This document shows positions 51,004 through 63,915 of a stretch of 64,000 nt of DNA, piece after piece (position 1 is the first letter of the stretch; each line of letters starts with the position of its first letter). The translations under genes were made by a program, and so were the position numbers. Below the pieces are notes generated by a model. That model saw only the letters and a list, made by a program, of their open reading frames with translations, ran no database searches and was not told where the DNA came from. Source of the DNA: Hyaloscypha bicolor E (Eukaryota; Ascomycota; Leotiomycetes; Helotiales; Hyaloscyphaceae); contig NW_020194575.1 in NCBI RefSeq assembly GCF_002865645.1, forward strand, positions 1,449,381 to 1,513,380, in the 5' to 3' direction.

Positions 51004-51997
51004 ATGGCCAAGCCAACCAAACGACAAGTCAAAGGGGGTCAAAAGATCAGGTGTGAACTCTCCGGCTGCACGGTAACATTCGGTCGGGATTTCGACAGAC
51101 TACGACATGTAAGAGAGAAACATGGCCCTCCCCTACACTGCCGTATCCCCGGCTGCCGGTGGATCGCCAAAAGGAACGGAAGGCTAACGAGGCATTTGAA
51201 CAATGTCCATGGCGGAGGAGGTATATCCAAGCCCAGTTCTTCAAGTCTCTTTGGTTCTCCTCAATAACACAGTTTATAGTGTGCACCACTTATACTGTAC
51301 CATGTGAATTTCGAATCGCGCCCACGCAGTCTCTGGCGTCTTCTAACTACTGTGAGTCAACTCCACACTCTCGGCCCCTCTTCCATAAATGTCAAGGTTC
51401 ACTTATTAACAGCAGTCATTAGTTTCCACCCCAGATATCAACCTCAACCCCAATTTCGACCCCGCTTCCCCTCTCATACCCATTCAATACACATTCACGC
51501 CCCAAGCCGCACCGCTGTTCCAAGCCACACCACAATTCCCGCTGCCAGACGTCTCTGAATCCTATACAGTACTCAACAGCAACGACGCTCCTCCTTCACC
51601 AGACGAACACAATCCCATTCCAGATCCATCAACAGTATTAAGAACCCGAGCCCAAGCCACACCTCGACGACCTCGCGTTTTCCGACCCTGCCGAGTCCGC
51701 CGACAGAAAGCACACTCCACCGCACAACGCACAGATTCGCCGCTGGCCCAGCACGTCTCTGCTTTGGATACAACACTCGATTTCTATCCGGGGGTGGAGG
51801 GAGAAGGTGATGGGTATCCAATTGCTTTTGCGCAGGACGAGGGGCTGCCCTGCACTCCCAGCGTTGAACCGATTGCTGGTTTCCTTGGGTCTCTTAGTTT
51901 GGATTACTCGACTGACTGGTTGAGTGTGCTTGCCATCAATAAACCAACAAACCAACCAACCAACCAATCAGTCAGTCAGCAATACCTCCCAAAGTAA
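51004..51997 (+). CDS. C2H2 zinc-finger protein, 259 aa
   Basis: Exons 51004-51220 and 51435-51997; the 214-nt intron (GTATAT..CAG) joins in phase to give 259 residues. Two adjacent C2H2 fingers: C17, C22, H35, H40 (CELSGCTVTFGRDFDRLRH) and C46, C51, H64, H69 (CRIPGCRWIAKRNGRLTRH). They are separated by GPPLH, and basic residues lie in the helices, consistent with DNA binding. The second exon encodes a disordered Pro/Thr/Gln-rich region with a basic patch (RRPRVFRPCRVRRQK) and ends in NKPTNQPTNQSVSQQ, from a short CCAA repeat. Likely a transcription factor; target unknown. The intron is longer than its neighbours, so an additional small exon inside it cannot be excluded. Confidence 0.72.
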
Positions 51998-52608
51998 AGC
52001 CGAATCGTTCGAACGAATTACCAACACATTTGGGGGTTGGGGAGTTGGGGATGGATAATAGGAGTGAGTGATTGGGGCTTTCCGAGTTGAAGAGTCGCTA
52101 GGGATCTAGGTACGCTTTTGGCAAGCAAACAAACACTGAGAAGAATTTCCTTCCGTTTCTTTTTACAATTCTGAGCGTTCGTTATCAAGAAAATTGGTGG
52201 CTTATTGACGTTAGGCGTATGGGTTTTGTGTTAATATTTGTGTTTCATTGCTATTTCCTTGAGTACTCTGTTATTTACTCTTATAATGTAATATATATGT
52301 ATATGGATAGATACCTTGAAACGGAAAAGCTCGTTATAATATACTATGCTTGTTATCCTAGAGAGCGGGAGAAAATACCCATGCAAGATTTTACATCGAT
52401 AGTAACTGGATTGATTATTAGTGGTTGTGGCATCGGGGATGCTGTTGAAGGAGGCGAGCTTGGTGAATGAATGATTTGGGAAGGAAGAGAGGATGTGTTC
52501 TGAGGAAGAAAATTGGCTAGTGTGTATTAATTATTGTAAGTAGGGGTAGCGATGTAGTTCAGACTTAGAGATAAATATGGAGAGTCAGAAGATAGGTACC
52601 TCAGTTCT
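51998..52608. other. Intergenic / 3' flank of the zinc-finger gene
   Basis: About 600 bp, no gene recognised. Confidence 0.4.
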
Positions 52609-52903
52609 TTAAATGATATTCTCTTGCTCGGGAGGGGAAATCTTGAAGACCAGCAACAAGAGAAACATGTTGTTGAAGTAACCAGCTACATGTTTCTCTT
52701 CCGCAGAATTCCCTAAAAAATGCCTTGTCCTTGTATTTGGGCGAGAAAGCCAAGGTGTCGTGGAAGTTGAAGACGAGATCGAAGATTGCTTGGGTAAAGA
52801 AGGAGGGAGAGGGACCTCTGTACCGGTCCGACGTTTGTCCACGGAACCACTGACTTAGTTGTGCAGTCAGATCTCTTGGAGGTGAATATGTTCTTGGGGA
52901 TGT
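52609..52903 (-). CDS. Unrecognised coding-like frame (3' exon of an uncertain gene)
   Basis: An open minus-strand frame of 97 codons ending at 52609 reads as plausible protein (SQWFRGQTSDRYRG, FFTQAIFDLVFNFHDTLAF, KDKAFFREFCGREKHVAGY). It has no ATG near its beginning, so it would be the last exon of a gene whose upstream part I could not assemble, or a fragment. Domain unknown. Confidence 0.3.
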
Positions 52904-54091
52904 TCAAAGTCAAGATACAATGCCATGCAAGCGAGGAAAAGAGTTTGGGCTAGGAATGCAAATGTCATGAGCGGGAGAGACGGGCTCGCTTGTTCCTCGA
53001 GGCAACCCCTTTTTAAATGGGCCCGGTCAACTTCAGAGAATTAGGGTAGGTGCTAACAAGTGCCATGTGCTGGACTGGGAGTTCTGCCGTGCCTTGAACT
53101 GGGAGTAGCCGCGCAAGTAGAAGGTCTGTAATAGTAGTTCGGGGGGTATTGAGAAGTCTTCGACAGTTGAGGGGTCTTCACCAATGCTTGAAGTCTAGTC
53201 TCGGCAAGCTCGTGGCGCCTTTGGCGCCACTCGCTGCCTAATTAGTAAATAGAAAGACTTGTAAAGATAATACTAAATCGGGAGTCATACCCAATTATGC
53301 TAGAGAATCACGTGCCACAGTCACGTGTATAGTAAGTAATCAAAGTATTTATACATATTCATAATTATATATTTTAATGTGATTTAATTATTTAAGCATT
53401 ATAATAATTATGTATTAATTAAGCTAATTATAAATATTTATAAATATTCGAAATAGACTGAAACACCTGCCATTCCGTCAGTTCCTTGAGGATATTGATA
53501 ACGCTCAAGCCTACAAAAGGGTTATATCCTAATCTCCTCTTTCTATCTGCATCCTTAGCAGTGGCAATTTTTTCTTGGCCGTCGTCGACTTCCATCGCGG
53601 ATATTCGTCAAATTCAGCCACCTTTGCTGGCCAACCCCACTATCCTTTACTAGATCCAACAAGTGATTGAACTCCGGATTGCTTCCCGGGCCAAGAACAA
53701 TTCCGGGGCTTGCTTTCGATGGTCATGGATAGTCTGGGTATAGAGGCGTGATTTCTTGGCCCACTACCAAGTCTCAACGTTGCATTTCTATCATATATTT
53801 CGGGTTTTAATTGAATTTCATCTTCTAGAATGAGTTGGTGTTTTGTAAAAAGGACATTTGAGTTGCAGGAGTACTAGCGGAAGTAGTTGAGAGGCGTGAA
53901 GGTTATAGGAGCGCAAATTTCAGGGCCTCTCAATCTTTCCCCTAACTTCTAATCCAAATCAAACTCCAGGTAGGACTTTCAAAATTCGTGGCGCAGTAAT
54001 AGTCTCCAATGTGCCATAGGTCAAGGAACATTGAGGAGAAAGGAGGGGCCACCCTGTGAGATTGTTTCTAGAGTCATGGGACATTCGACAC
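52904..54091. other. Intergenic, partly AT-rich
   Basis: Contains GGCGCCTTTGGCGCC (inverted repeat near 53216-53230) and an AT-rich segment 53330-53460 that may be a transposon scrap. No gene recognised. Confidence 0.4.
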
Positions 54092-54409
54092 CAGTGTGTC
54101 AAATAATTTAATTAATTATAATTATTGGCCGGTAATCAAATTAAATTAAGTCAGAATCATAGTAATCAAATTATAATTAATTATTTGCTTAATTTAATTA
54201 AATAAAATAATTACTGGGTCACGTGTTATTACACGTAACTACAAAGATAATATAAGCGTTATGGCGCAAAAGTAAAGCGTATTTTACCCTAATTTAGATA
54301 TCGCCTTACTATTATAGGCTTAATAACTAGTATCCCGCCTTTACTCGCTTTACTTATCTTTATAAATAAGTACTATAATAGAGGTTTTAACTTCTCTAGT
54401 CACGTGTAT

Positions 54410-54718
54410 TATAATGGGTATACGTAATGGCGCATAGACAGGTATCAGATATCATGAATCTAGTTTCCTATTTTGGGTAAAGCTTATAATCAGAATTATA
54501 CGGATTATATAGGATTATATTTCCTAGTTAAATAAAGTACTTTATAGGCTTGGCTAAATACTAGGAAATATATAGGAAGATACTTCTAGCTTTAGAAAGA
54601 GGTATTAATTAGTCTTTTATTAGAATTAATTCTTGGAATTAGTTATACTTACAAGTATTATTCTATAGCTTACTTACCTTAATTACTTATATATTATCCT
54701 GCTATTATATATCTCATA
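54410..54718 (+). repeat. 5' LTR of the gypsy element
   Basis: 309 bp; more strongly depleted of C and G than its partner. Confidence 0.92.
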
Positions 54719-57700
54719 TTCTAATTAATCTAATCTTCGGGAAATAGTTTATTACGAGGTAATTAAGCTATTAATAGGCAAAAATATTAATAGCTAGAAT
54801 ATTAACTAGAAGAAGTGCCTTTATTACTATTAGAGTAACCTAACCGGATATCTAGAAAAGTACCTAGTTAAATACTCTTTATATTACCTAATTAGGAAAA
54901 GGAAATAGAACTCAGATATTCCTAGAACTAGCTAGTAGAATAATAATAATAAAGAAATTAGTAGTGGCTTGCTATTATATTACTAAGTTAGAAGTAGAAA
55001 TATAATAAAGAAAAGATCTAGAGAAGCTAGAAGCTCAGATCTATTATCTTAAAAACATTTAAATATCCGGTATAGAACCTATTATATTTCCGGTAGTATC
55101 CTTAATTTAGAGAACTTTAAAAACCCGAGAACTACCTACTTACTAGGAAAAAAGTATTAAAGAAGTCCTGGACTTCTTTTATTAGATAAAGTTAAAATAG
55201 TATAAAAACGGCGGGATTATTTAGACTACTAATATAATAAAGATTATATATTATATTTCCTATTTTAAAAATATAACTAGAGATATCTAGAAATATAAGA
55301 AGTAATTAGTAAGTATTAATATTATAGATTAGGAGACTTTTATTAAGTTTATAAAGAATTTTATCTTGGATCCGGAAAACTATAATAATAATATTTTTAC
55401 TAAGTTTAAAAATACTAAATAATAGCTAAACTAAAATATCTAAAGCTTTATATTTTATTTAGATAGCTTATTAGATAACTTAGGATATACGGATTTATTA
55501 TAAGAATAAAATAACTTATTTAGTAATTTAAGATAAGAGATTAGAAATAAGATTAATTATTAAGGAAATATTTTATAAAAAAGAGAAAAACTTATTTTTA
55601 TTACTATAAAAATTAAGAATAATTTAAACTTATTTACTTAATAGAAATATAATAATAAGCTAATAAAATAGTAAAAAAAAAGAAATAAGAAAAAAGAAAA
55701 AGAAAATAAAAAAGAAATATATTTCTATTATAAGATTTATAAAACCGAAATAATAAAGATATAATAATAGGATCTAATATAATACTTATATTAGGATTTA
55801 TAAAACCGGATATAATTTACTTTACTTATTAAAAGAAGAATTACTATATTACTACTTATCCTAATTAAAAGAAACCAATTTATTATAACTATAATAAGTC
55901 TAGTTATAAGTTATATAAATACCTAGAACTAAAGAAGTCGGGAAATAGATATATTCTATAATAGTTATACTTATTTATATTATAAAAGGCAAAGTTCCTA
56001 AAACGAGAATAATAATTAAGATTATTATTAAAATAAGGAAAAGTAAATAAAATATTAGAATATTAGTTAATTTAGATATAAAAGCCAATTATATAAAAAA
56101 GAAATTAGCTTTAGATATAAGTATTTTATTAATATTAAAAGTAATTCTTTTATTCTTACTAGAAGAAAAAGAATTTATTTATATAAAGATTATATTCTTG
56201 GGATTATTATTAAGAATATACTAAAGAACTAAAAAAAAGCTAATATATATTTTATATTATATGATTTTAATTTTAATTATATTAATATAATACTTGAATT
56301 CCTATAATTTTACTAGGTTAATTCTCTAATTTCCTTTAGGAAAATAATATAGAAATACTAGATTTAATTATAGAAAATTAAAGTTCTAAATACTAGGAAG
56401 TTTACTAAAGTAATAAATATAAAATATATATTTTTTTATTAATTACTTATTCTATAATAAATAACTAAAGAATTACTACTATTACTACTAATAAGATAAC
56501 TATATTTTTTAAGAAATATTAGAATCTTTTCCGAGTATTTTTTATAAAGGCTATAAATATATTATCTAATTATTATATAATAAAGTATTATATAAATCTG
56601 AAACTAGAGTTCTAATTATTATATAATTCTATATATATTTTATTAGAAAGAAAGCTTAAAGTCCTTTAAGAATATCTTAATACTAGTCTAGAAAAGAAAT
56701 AAATCTATTATTTTATTAGTTTAACTAGTATTCTAATTATATTTATTTTAAAGAAAAAAGGCGGCCTATATTTATATATTAATTACCGGAATCTAAATAG
56801 AATTGCTATTAAGAACTAAATACTATTACTATTTATTAATAAGATAATAAATAGGTTTTATAAAATAAAGATATATATAAAGCTAGATTTAAAAAATACT
56901 TATTATTAGTTATAAATATAAAAGAATAATAAGTAAAAAATAGTATTCTAAATATATTATAAATATTTTAAGTATTATATTATATTTTTTAGATTATCTA
57001 ATATTCTAGTAATATTTCAGGTATATATTAATTATATACTAATAGGTTTTATAAATATTATTTATATAATTTATTTAGATAATATTTTAATTTATTTAGA
57101 AAACTTAAAATAATATATAATAATAGTCTAATATATACTCGGGTAATTATAATAATACTAGCTTTTTATAAACTTGGCAAAATACGAGTTTAATATAAAG
57201 AGAATAAAGTTCTTAAAGTTTATAATTAGCCTAGATAATATGAAAATAGAAGCTAGCCGGGTTATAATTATTAGGAAATAGCTAGTTCCAAAAAATAATA
57301 TCCGAAAAGTCTAAGTATTCCTGGATTTTACTAATTTCTATTAGAGGTTTATTTATAGATATTTTAAGGTAGTAAAAAGATTAACTAATTTATTAAAAAC
57401 TAGTAAAAACCTATAATATTATTTTAGCTAGATAAATAAGGTAAATAAGACTTTTAAAAAGCTATAAATTATATTTATAATAGTACTAATTCTTTATTAT
57501 TTTAATCTAGCCTTAAAAATTTATATAGAAATGAATACTTTAGGATTTATAATTATAGATATAATTTCCTAGTTTTTTAATAAGAAAATAGAAGTCAGGT
57601 AATATTCTATTATTTTCTATTTAAAGAAAATAACTATAATTAAAAGTAAATATAAAATATATAATTCTAAATTCTTAGCTATTATTCTAGTATTCTATAC

Positions 57701-60700
57701 TTAGTAATATTATCTAATATATACCCGATATATTATTATTATTAAGATAAATTATAATAATTTAAAATATTTTATAACTAAAAGAAAACTAAATAATTAA
57801 TAGATAAAATAGATAAAAGAGCTAGCTATCTTTAATTTTATTTTAAAATACTAGCCAGAATATAATAATTTTACTAATAGGCTATTAAAAAGGCTAGATT
57901 TTATAGTAAATATAAATAAAGATATTTTATTACTTATATTTTATAATAAGCTATAGAATATAAAATAGAGAGCCTTATAAATAGTAGTAATAAAATATTA
58001 TACTATTTCTATAATACTATAATTTAAGGCCTAAAAGAAAGAAAATAGATATTTTTTAATTAGTAAAATACTAAAGAATTCCGAAAAGGAGATCTATTTT
58101 AGTAATAAAATAATACTAGAAATATTACTACTTGAGCCTATTACTAGTATAGCTAGTTATAAATAATATATATTACGAATTCTAGCTATATAAATAGCTA
58201 GGTCCGAAATAATATATAAGAAAAATAAAGAAATATTACTTGAATTATTATTATAGTACTAAAAACTCGATTTATTAGTATAATACTAGTAATATAAATA
58301 GTTTTTAAAAGAGATCTTTACTAAAGCTATTAAGACTTAGAAACTTAATATATCTAGATTATTAAGATATTAGAATACTATTTATATATTAAATAAGCCG
58401 GCTTTTAAAAAAAGTTTATTATAAGCTAATTATAATAATTCTATAAATAAGTATTTTAGTACTAGTAAAATATTAGAAATTCTCTAGAAAAAGTACTTCT
58501 AGTAAAATATAAAAAAGAATATAAAAGATTATATTAGAACTTGCTTTATATATTAATAAACTAAAGTAAAGAAATATTTATTATATAATATATTTAGTTT
58601 ATTTCCTTTCCTCTCTAAGCTATAATACGAAATTATTATAGACTTTATTATAAAGCTATCTCTTTCTAGGTTTTATAATAAGATATATAATTCTATATTT
58701 ATTATTATTAATAAATATATAAAAATAATATAATATATTCTAATTACTAAGGAAATCGTGGCTCCTGAATTAGTAAAGCTATTTATATATTATATTACTA
58801 AAGACTTTAATATACTTATAAGTATAATCTCTAATAAAGAATTTATTTTTATAAATAAGTTCTAATTAAGTTTATATTTCTATTTAAAGATTTAATAATA
58901 ATTAAATATAGTATTTTATTTATAAACTAATAGATAAATAAAGAATTTAAACCAAACTCTAAAATAGTATTTAAGTTATTATATTAGCTATTAGTAAAAT
59001 AACTAGATAGTAAAGCTTATTCTTATAGAATTTATATATAATAATTTCATATATTTAATAATAGGAATTTCTTTATTTTATATATTATATAAATTTTATT
59101 CTAGTATTAAATTATATATTAAGAATAATATTTTAGAAAAAAGATTACTAGTAATATAGGAAAGAATATAGAGAATTTAAATAGAATAAGAAGTACTAGA
59201 AAAGTAATAATAAGAAATAGTAAATATATAAAAAAAGCACTATAATAAGAAATATATTAATAAGAAGTTTAATATATATAATAAAGTTATGCTTTATATA
59301 AAGAATATTTAATAGCTATAACCTAGTATATAGTTAGTAAATAAATATCTCGGCTTTTTTAAAGTTCTAAAAGTTATAGAAATATATAAATAGATATATT
59401 ATTTAGAATTACTATTATTATATTAGATTTATAATATTTTCTATATTTCTTTCTTAAAACTATAATATTTATAAGCTAGTATTATAGTAAAACCAGAACT
59501 GGTCGAGATTAAGAATAAAAAAGAATCTGAAGTAAATTCTATTATAGCTTATAAAAAGAGTAAAAAAGAAAAAAAGTATTTTATTTATTAAAAGAGCTAT
59601 TTACTAGTAAATAATATATAGGAATTATTAAGTAATCTGGAGAATATAGTTTAAGAATTATAAGAATACTTGGAAAAAAGTAATATTATAATACTATTAG
59701 CTAAATAAAGATATAAAAAATAAATACTTTTGTTAGGAAACTATTAAAAACTATATATTTATTCTTGAAAAAGTTATATAATAATTATTAAAAACTTTAA
59801 AAACTCTAATTTCTATATCCTATAAATATTTTACTTTTATAACTACTTTCTATTATTTTTATTATTATTTTTATTAGGATTCTCTCAAGAAATAGATAAT
59901 AAATTAGCCTATAAAGCTATTAGCTATTAGTAAGAAATAAAAAAGAAATAAGCTTACTTAATATTAAAAAATATTAATTATATTATTAAGAGTACTTTAT
60001 ACTTATATTAAGCTAATAAGAATTACTTGATTTATTTCTTAGATTATTAGAAGAATTTATTAGCCTCAAGTAATAGCTTTAATATAAGAAATATATATAG
60101 TTTAGTATAAAAAAAGAATAATAATAGCCTTTTTTCTTTTAGATAAAAATTAGAGAAAATATTTATATATATTAATAGTTTAAAAAAGGTAATTTAATTA
60201 TATTATATATACTTAAGAAACCTTAAATAATATTAGAATAGAAAATAAAAAAAATAAATTTATAATTTATAAGATTATATTTCTTATTCTTAGAATAATA
60301 ATAATTATATATTAAGTAATTATTACTTTTAATATAAGTAAGGTCGGGAAACTTAGTAATATTTTTGAAATATTAAAGATAATAAGAGCAAATCAAGAAT
60401 ATAAAAGTATTAGCTAAACGGATAGTAATAAACTAATAAGTAAATAAAGAAGTAAAAGAGGAAATTAGAAAAGAACTTAAATAAAGCTTAAAAGAGCTTA
60501 AAAGAGCTTAAAGAAGGCTTAAAGAAGAAAGGCAAGAAATAAGAAAGAGCTAGATATAATATTATAATTAAGGAAAAGAAAGATTAGTTAGTAGAAAAAG
60601 AAAGGCCTTTTTATAATATTCTTTTCCCGAATAGTAATTATAAATTCGGAACTAGCTCTATATTAGAAATACCTAGAAAATTTTAAAGAAAGAATTTATA

Positions 60701-61064
60701 AATAAACCAGAAGATCGGATTAACTTTTTCAAGCTCTTAGGCCTATAAAGTAATAATTTATTTATAAATAGAGGCTAAATTAGGATTTATAAACTAATTA
60801 AAAGACTAGAAAAGCTTTATATTTAATAATATATACTATATTTATATTACCTTTATAAGAAGAAATTACTAGAGGTAATTTGCAAGTTAACTAGGTAGGG
60901 TTAGTAAACTATATCTTTAATTCTATTATCTAATATAATAATAAGGTAATTATAGGAAGTCTTTAAAGAGAACTAGCGGCCGGGAAAGTTTCAGGAAGTT
61001 ATTTATAAAGCTATTTGCAGTTTTCTTAGGCCTCTTAGAAATAAGGGCCCAGAGGAAGGGTTAA

Positions 61065-61373
61065 TATAATAGGTATATATAATGGTATATAGATAGGTAT
61101 TAGATATTGTAGATCTAGTTTCCTATTTTAGGTAAAGCTTATAATCGGAATTATACGGATTCTATGAGATCGTGTTTCCTAGTTAAGTAAAGTGCTTTGC
61201 AGGCTTGGCTAAGTACTAGGGAATATATAGGGAGACGTTCCTAGCTTTGGAAAGGGGTATTAATTAGTCTTTTATTAGAATTAATTCTTGGAATTAGTTA
61301 TACTTGCAAGAGTTACTCTATAGCTTACTTACCTTGACTACTTGTATATTACCCTGCCATTACGTGCCTTACA
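61065..61373 (+). repeat. 3' LTR of the gypsy element
   Basis: 309 bp; keeps words such as CAGGCTTGGCTAAGTAC where the 5' copy has TAGGCTTGGCTAAATAC. Confidence 0.92.
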
Positions 61374-61958
61374 TGTATGCGGTCATGTGATATATAAAGC
61401 AAATAATTCACATATATATTACCTTGCTCTCCTTCTCTCTTCTTTGGAAATCAATTAACCTTTACTTTCTTTATGCTTTAGTCATATATTATTTAAAGAA
61501 AAAGAAGGGAATTTATTACTTATATAACTTTTATATGGGTTTCACGTAATAATTAGAAATAATTAATTATATTCAATTATAATTTTTCTAATAATTAATT
61601 TTTTTTAAAAGTCGATAATTAAATTATAATTAATTATTTACTTGATTTAATTAAATGCAATTAATTACCTTAATTATTTTTTGACACACTGTTCGATACA
61701 ATAATAGTCTTCAAGCTTTGAATTTCCTTCAAGTAATAGAATATTCAACTTCAGAATTGCGCAACGGCCTTCGACGAACCACTGGGATTACGAGTTTCAT
61801 GCATTTCTACTGCCTATGTTCGATCTGGTGTTTTTGGTCACATCTGCTGTGAAGTTGCAAAACTGACGACAATCATGGTCTAAATATCGATCAGATTCCG
61901 TTAATTCTCCTTCTGTTTTCATTGCTATGTAAATAACTCAGGCCCCAGAGTCTAAGCC

Positions 61959-62929
61959 TCATGACTTCCCATAATGTTCTTCAATCAAGTTATAGACATT
62001 GGTGTATGCGTTTGCAACTTCTTCAGACGTGAGGCCCTTGCCCTGTGGACCAGGGTCATTTATCCTCTGCACGGCTCTGACAGGATCAGTTCCGACTTCC
62101 AAAATAGTCCCTCCTACATTCTTCTCATTCGTGATGAGATCAAGCATCACATCCGCGACCTGCTTTGGTGTCACCCACCGGTCGAAATTTTCATTGATCC
62201 AAGTCAACTTATCCTGCGTCCACAAAGGCGTCTTCACACGCCCTGGAGCAACGGCGTTCACGCGAATATTGAGTTTGGGCTCGAGATCTGCGAACGCGCG
62301 TGTGAAGTCGGATATGGCGTGCTTGCTGGCTACATACATAGGAGTGGGCAGGAAGGCCGTTTGCGCAGCAGTCGAGGAGATAATTACAACTACCCCATGG
62401 CCCAGCTTCTGGCGCATGAACGAGTCGATAGCCAGCTGGGTGGCACGAACTGGATGGTTGATGTTGATATCGAAAGTCTTGAAAGATGACGTCGAATCGT
62501 TGTCGACGCCATCGTCCAGGTGCCAGAAGTTCGACCACGCCTGTTTGGTGTTAGTTAGGATTCAAAGCTGACTCAAAGCTTAACCATCTTTACAGACGGA
62601 GATAATCAATTATCAGGGCAGGAGGAACCTACTGGCTCGAACACTCCAGCCCCTGGGCACACGATATCCAGGACTTTGAACTTCTCAATAGCAAATTCAA
62701 ATGCAGCCTTCAATTGCTTCCAATCGGTGACGTCTGTCTTGATAAAAGCAGCTGTGGCCCTTTCTGAGCCAGGGTCCCCTGTCACAACAGTTTCGGCTTC
62801 TGGTAGCAAGGTGAGGTCGGCAACGACAACATTGCAGCCCTTTGACAGTAGCAGCTTTGTGAACTCCAGGCAGATGCCGGATCCACCACCTGTGACTAAC
62901 GCAGTCTTTCCTTTGACTTGAAGCGCCAT
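61959..62929 (-). CDS. Short-chain dehydrogenase/reductase, 292 aa
   Basis: Exons 62929-62633 and 62540-61959 with a 92-nt intron (GTAGGT..CAG), phase 0, give 292 residues. The second methionine of the open frame was chosen as the start (MALQVKGKTALVTGGGSGIC), since it places the Rossmann TGGGSG at residues 13-18 as usual. The NAG position reads CPGAGVFEP. The catalytic set is S154/S155 (IISSTAAQ) and Y168-x3-K172 (YVASK). RVNAVAPGRVKTPLW follows. The layout resembles fungal classical SDRs close to 15-hydroxyprostaglandin dehydrogenase-like enzymes; substrate unknown, cytosolic, NAD(P)-linked. It sits only 267 bp from the right TIR of copy B, so the transposon lies just past its 3' end. No defect seen. 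Confidence 0.87.
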
Positions 62930-63435
62930 TTGAATGAGTACCGGGGACTGTTGACCTGGAAGTGATCGCAAATGGGGACTTGAAATTGAGAACTGGAAAG
63001 TGGATCTTGAGATAGGTTACGATCGAACGTGAAAGATGTTACTCCAAGGGCAAAGGCAGGTTAGGCAGAAGCGCTAAAACCTCGGGGATACTAGAACTAG
63101 TACCCTCGGCAAGGTACTTCTCGCGCCGCCTGGGGTATGGCGTGACAAGTGGAATTACCCATATGGACAAAATTTGACACAAACTTTTACTCTCTTGTTG
63201 CTCGTCCTGTACCAACAAATACAATCATGAGATTTTCATAGGTGCAAATTCTCAGACTTGGTGCAACACTTAACAGGGTGTGGTTTGTTGTGACAGTGCA
63301 CTCGCCTGGCCATCAGCAGGGCTTCAACAACACTCCGTAAGATTTCAAGAAACATCCCAAGACATCGTTCTATAATAGCGCCTTCTTTCTTGCCCATCGT
63401 CAAATTGAAAGTGCTGAAGTAAGCTCAAGATCAAA
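62930..63435. other. Divergent intergenic region
   Basis: 506 bp between the SDR start and the rightmost gene start; holds the SDR promoter. No motif assigned. Confidence 0.4.
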
Positions 63436-63915
63436 ATGGGATGCGCACCTGAAGCGCGACCACCCCCTCCGCCTCTAATTCCCACAGAGCCCAAATCCAA
63501 CATCTCAACTCCGATACCGTTCCCTCAAGACTTCTCCTTTCCCTTCCTCAAACTCCCACCCGAAGCTCGGTGTAAAATATACCGCATGTTCTTCCGTGCC
63601 AGCTATCGCTCGGAATTTTTGTCGGTGAGCATTCTCCAATAACGGTGAGATGCTTGTAGAACTCAAGTCTGAGGACGAATTTAACTGCCGTTAGCTACAA
63701 TACGCTGGCCAGTGGAGGGCGAAGTTGACCCACCCATTCTACACGTACGTAACCTTCCCCGCTTGAAAGTTGAAGACAAAGACCGGAGGACCTTCTCGAA
63801 CGACTTCAAGCAAACAACAATGGAAATACTTGATAGCACGGCAGACATAGCAAATGTTAGGCATGTTGCGAGACTGCTGGAACTTGTCTCCTCAACTTCC
63901 CTTGTCATTCTGGAT
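63436..63915 (+). pseudogene. 2EXR/F-box-like gene fragment, frame unresolved
   Basis: The first 63 codons read MGCAPEARPPPPPLIP followed by FSFPFLKLPPEARCKIYRMF, resembling the P-x-E-x-R-x-KIY motif of fungal 2EXR/F-box-like proteins. A GTGAGC donor follows at 63625. The next long open frame (63692-63915; WPVEGEVDPPILHVRNLP, RHVARLLELVSSTSLVIL) can only be joined from the TTAG acceptor out of phase. Either the gene is frameshifted or another splice arrangement was missed. Family assignment is tentative. Confidence 0.35.

Larger units (their letters stand above)
54410..61373 (+). mobile_element. Full-length Ty3/gypsy LTR retrotransposon, RIP-degraded (6964 bp), nested
   Basis: LTRs of 309 bp at 54410-54718 and 61065-61373 are flanked by the 5-bp duplication TGTAT (54405-54409 and 61374-61378). 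LTR ends are TATAATGG and CTTACA; the original TGTAA..TTACA inverted ends are inferred. A purine-rich tract (AGAGGAAGGG) lies just before the 3' LTR. Plus-strand remnants follow gypsy order. Protease-like LVNLDIKANYI lies near 56060. Reverse transcriptase from 56.7 kb includes GGLYLYINYRNLNRI and the active site now YLDN (57072-57083) instead of YLDD. RNase H is near 57.5 kb, and integrase at 58.5-59.3 kb has IIIDFIIKLS. Stops are everywhere; no product is possible. Confidence 0.93.
54092..61691. mobile_element. TIR element (hAT-like), copy B, split by a gypsy insertion
   Basis: TIRs CAGTGTGTCAAA (54092-54103) and TTTGACACACTG (61680-61691) are identical to copy A at 9113-10075. Flanking 8-mers TTCGACAC (54084-54091) and TTCGATAC (61692-61699) form an 8-bp target duplication differing by one C/T transition; 8 bp fits hAT. 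Subterminal direct repeats lie at 54168-54216 and 61621-61668. Removing the nested LTR element and its 5-bp duplication leaves about 631 bp without a transposase frame, so the host is a non-autonomous element. Confidence 0.88.
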
